Part shown: in pieces, positions 62,639-64,000 of the stretch
Layout of the letters: each line of letters opens with the position of its first letter
Position numbering within the stretch: position 1 is the stretch's first letter
Assembly: GCA_009833045.1 (NCBI GenBank)
Contig: WUUP01000001.1
Location: 799,586 to 863,585, forward strand
DNA: 64,000 nt
Source of the DNA: Saprospirales bacterium GYS_P2D
GTDB taxonomy: Bacteria; Bacteroidota; Bacteroidia; Chitinophagales; Saprospiraceae
Direction of reading: 5' to 3'
Notes under the pieces: generated by a model
Database searches by the model: none
Seen by the model: the letters and a program-made list of their open reading frames with translations, nothing else
Told to the model about the DNA's origin: nothing
Translations under genes and position numbers: made by a program

Positions 62639-63838
62639 ATGAACCGCTATCTGGACCATATCGCCTATTTCGCCTGTCTGCTGATGATACCAGCGGTGCT
62701 ATATGCTAAGGCGCTGATCACTATCTGCTATGCCATCATCGCTCTGGTGGCTATAGCCAAAGCTGTCATCTATCGAGAGTATCCAGACTGGCGAGCTCCG
62801 CAGCATTGGTTTATACTCATCTTCCTATTGCCTATTTTCTCTGATATAGGTGCAGGGCCTTTAGGATGGAGCGATCAGCTGATGCTGAAGTTGCCTTTTA
62901 TTCTACTTCCTCTTTCTTATGTGGCTTTGCGCCAAATATCTCATCAGCAGCGCATCGGCTATCAGGCCTGGATCACCATCGTTTTCGGCATAGCGATCGT
63001 GACCTATGCTACCTTAGTACTGCGATATCCTGAACAGATGGATGCACTTATCGCCGTGGGCAAAGCTATCCCAACACCGACAGAGCATGTCAAGTACTCC
63101 ATGTTCAATGCATACGGAGCGATAGCTGGCATCACCCTCTTAAGATATCACAGAGGGCAATTAGCCCGAGCTATACAGTATCTGGTCGGAGTGTGCACCG
63201 TTATTTTGATCATCGGGATGCATCTTTTGGCCGTACGGACTGGTCTACTTATTTTATACAGTTCGATACTATATCTCGGAATCTACGAGATCATCCGCTA
63301 TCGTCGCTATCGCATGGGCATAGCGATACTGAGCACTCTCGTATTGGGACTATTCATCGGATACCAGAATAGCAAAACCCTCCAGACCAAGGTCGGCTAT
63401 ATGCTCCATGACTGGCAGATGTATCGTAGTGGCACTGGTCAAGCATACTCCGACTCCGAGCGTATCTACTCCCTCCAGATGGGCGTAGAGCTATGGCAAG
63501 AAGCACCTATCACTGGAGTCGGCATCGGTCAGCTCCATGAGCGGAGTCAGTCCTACTATGCTGCTCATGGCCGTGGAGACTACTACAATGTCCCACATAG
63601 TCAATGGCTATACATCCTGAGCGGTGCTGGCATCATAGGATTCATCCTTTTCTTAGCCGGCTACTTTGGCCCGTTAATCTATGGCAGGTCCGATGTATTC
63701 TTACAGCTACTATATCTCAATTTCACCCTATCCTTCTTCGTAGAGAATAGTCTGGAGCGATCGATGAGTATTGCATTCTTTTTGGTGATAGCGATGGTGG
63801 TCATGGGAGGAAGATTTAGTGACGAGCCAGCAGGATGA
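62639..63838 (+). CDS. O-antigen ligase-like (Wzy/WaaL-type) membrane protein
   Basis: 399 residues from ATG 62639 (the frame opens at a TTG, 62585, which would lie over the pheS promoter box region; the ATG is preferred). About ten to twelve membrane helices. The conserved periplasmic loop reads EAPITGVGIGQLHERSQSYY then GDYYNVPHSQWLYILSGAG, the Wzy_C/O-antigen-ligase signature with its His. The family joins polysaccharide chains to lipid A-core or polymerises O units; no glycan cluster is seen here, so the substrate is unknown. It is divergent from pheS. Confidence 0.85.
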   Translation: MNRYLDHIAYFACLLMIPAVLYAKALITICYAIIALVAIAKAVIYREYPDWRAPQHWFILIFLLPIFSDIGAGPLGWSDQLMLKLPFILLPLSYVALRQISHQQRIGYQAWITIVFGIAIVTYATLVLRYPEQMDALIAVGKAIPTPTEHVKYSMFNAYGAIAGITLLRYHRGQLARAIQYLVGVCTVILIIGMHLLAVRTGLLILYSSILYLGIYEIIRYRRYRMGIAILSTLVLGLFIGYQNSKTLQTKVGYMLHDWQMYRSGTGQAYSDSERIYSLQMGVELWQEAPITGVGIGQLHERSQSYYAAHGRGDYYNVPHSQWLYILSGAGIIGFILFLAGYFGPLIYGRSDVFLQLLYLNFTLSFFVENSLERSMSIAFFLVIAMVVMGGRFSDEPAG

Positions 63839-63882
63839 AAAGGGCCATGTTTGAATTTATGCTCGCTGCTGATCAAATAAAA

Positions 63883-63903
63883 AGGCGCCACACTGCAGCG
63901 CCT
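63883..63903 (-). terminator. Intrinsic terminator of the right-edge minus-strand gene
   Basis: AGGCGC (63883-63888) pairs with GCGCCT (63898-63903). On the minus strand a TTTTTA tract follows. It lies about 48 nt beyond the stop of the partial gene at 63951. It may serve both strands because the rightward O-antigen-ligase-like gene ends 45 nt before it. Confidence 0.65.
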
Positions 63904-63950
63904 CATAAGCTTTCAAAAAATGGTTGACAATCGTGACGTATCCGTCTCGA

Positions 63951-64000
63951 CTATAATTCTTTACGGAGTCTCGCTACAGGGATATTGAGCTGCTCTCGAT
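63951..64000 (-). CDS. C-terminal end of an unidentified gene (partial)
   Basis: The last 16 codons of a leftward frame lie inside the window, ending at TAG (63953-63951): residues REQLNIPVARLRKEL then stop. A hairpin terminator follows at 63883, which supports a real gene end. Too short to name. Confidence 0.4.
   Translation of the reverse strand, partial: REQLNIPVARLRKEL

Noticed and set aside
1-64000. CRISPR arrays, rRNA, tRNA genes, integrases and transposases
   Set aside because: No regularly spaced repeats, no cloverleaf-like sequence in the gaps and no recombinase motifs were seen by eye; short RNA genes could still be missed without a covariance search.

Overview
The window looks like a chromosomal stretch of a Bacteroidota bacterium, probably close to the Saprospiraceae. 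The clues are two large TonB-dependent receptors with carboxypeptidase-regulatory N-domains, a huge secreted beta-propeller/LamG/coathanger-type protein, an ECF sigma/anti-sigma pair, TAnnTTTG-type -7 promoter boxes, few Shine-Dalgarno sequences, and a CzcA pump fused to its own TolC. Genus and species cannot be read from the sequence. No rRNA, tRNA, CRISPR array, transposase or integrase was seen.

Layout. 1-7107: 5' part of a TonB receptor, uvrA with a coupled HAD phosphatase, then a secreted PPP-type phosphatase next to a secreted CotH-kinase-like protein. 7158-16324: leftward lipid/acyl-CoA genes (alpha/beta hydrolase, two SDRs, a crotonase, an MBL hydrolase, the fused hydratase/3-hydroxyacyl-CoA dehydrogenase and a thiolase) and a divergent TetR regulator. 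Two copies of a TTGGCA-N4-TGCCAA dyad sit between thiolase and regulator. 16568-19358: a secreted esterase and a GH43 glycosidase, a likely xylan-side-chain/xyloside pair. 19773-22126: a YdjM-like membrane protein, then a four-helix-bundle gene bracketed by inverted repeats; its right repeat supplies the signal peptide of the next gene.

22130-31600 is an AT-rich island for divalent metal export: Fur-type regulator, small Cys/His protein, CzcA-TolC fusion, CzcB-like lipoprotein, ICMT-like methyltransferase and a Zn/Cd-type P1B-ATPase. It has no visible mobility gene, but related hairpin motifs lie near both ends, and next to its right end are two small genes that look like the two winged-helix halves of a Rep_3 plasmid initiator in swapped order.

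32559-43520: oxidoreductases and sugar metabolism (Gfo/Idh/MocA, a 2Fe-2S/molybdopterin dehydrogenase pair, lone receiver domain, penicillin-acylase-type lipoprotein, sugar isomerase/epimerase) and a second TonB receptor. 43555-45000 is a small scar-like region with a truncated HigA-type antitoxin, a DoxX protein and an AT-rich membrane-anchored tail-collar-like protein. 45019-50813: sterol-desaturase family protein, uvrC, mgsA and the ferrous iron transporter feoAB. 51061-63838: giant secreted protein, ECF sigma/anti-sigma pair, lytic transglycosylase, the translation cluster pheS-hisS-gatA and an O-antigen-ligase-like protein. A partial gene runs off the right edge.

Most promising for follow-up are the paired secreted phosphatase/CotH-like kinase, the four-helix-bundle repeat unit that has captured a signal peptide, the permuted Rep fragments beside the metal island, and the twin-dyad control of the beta-oxidation operon.
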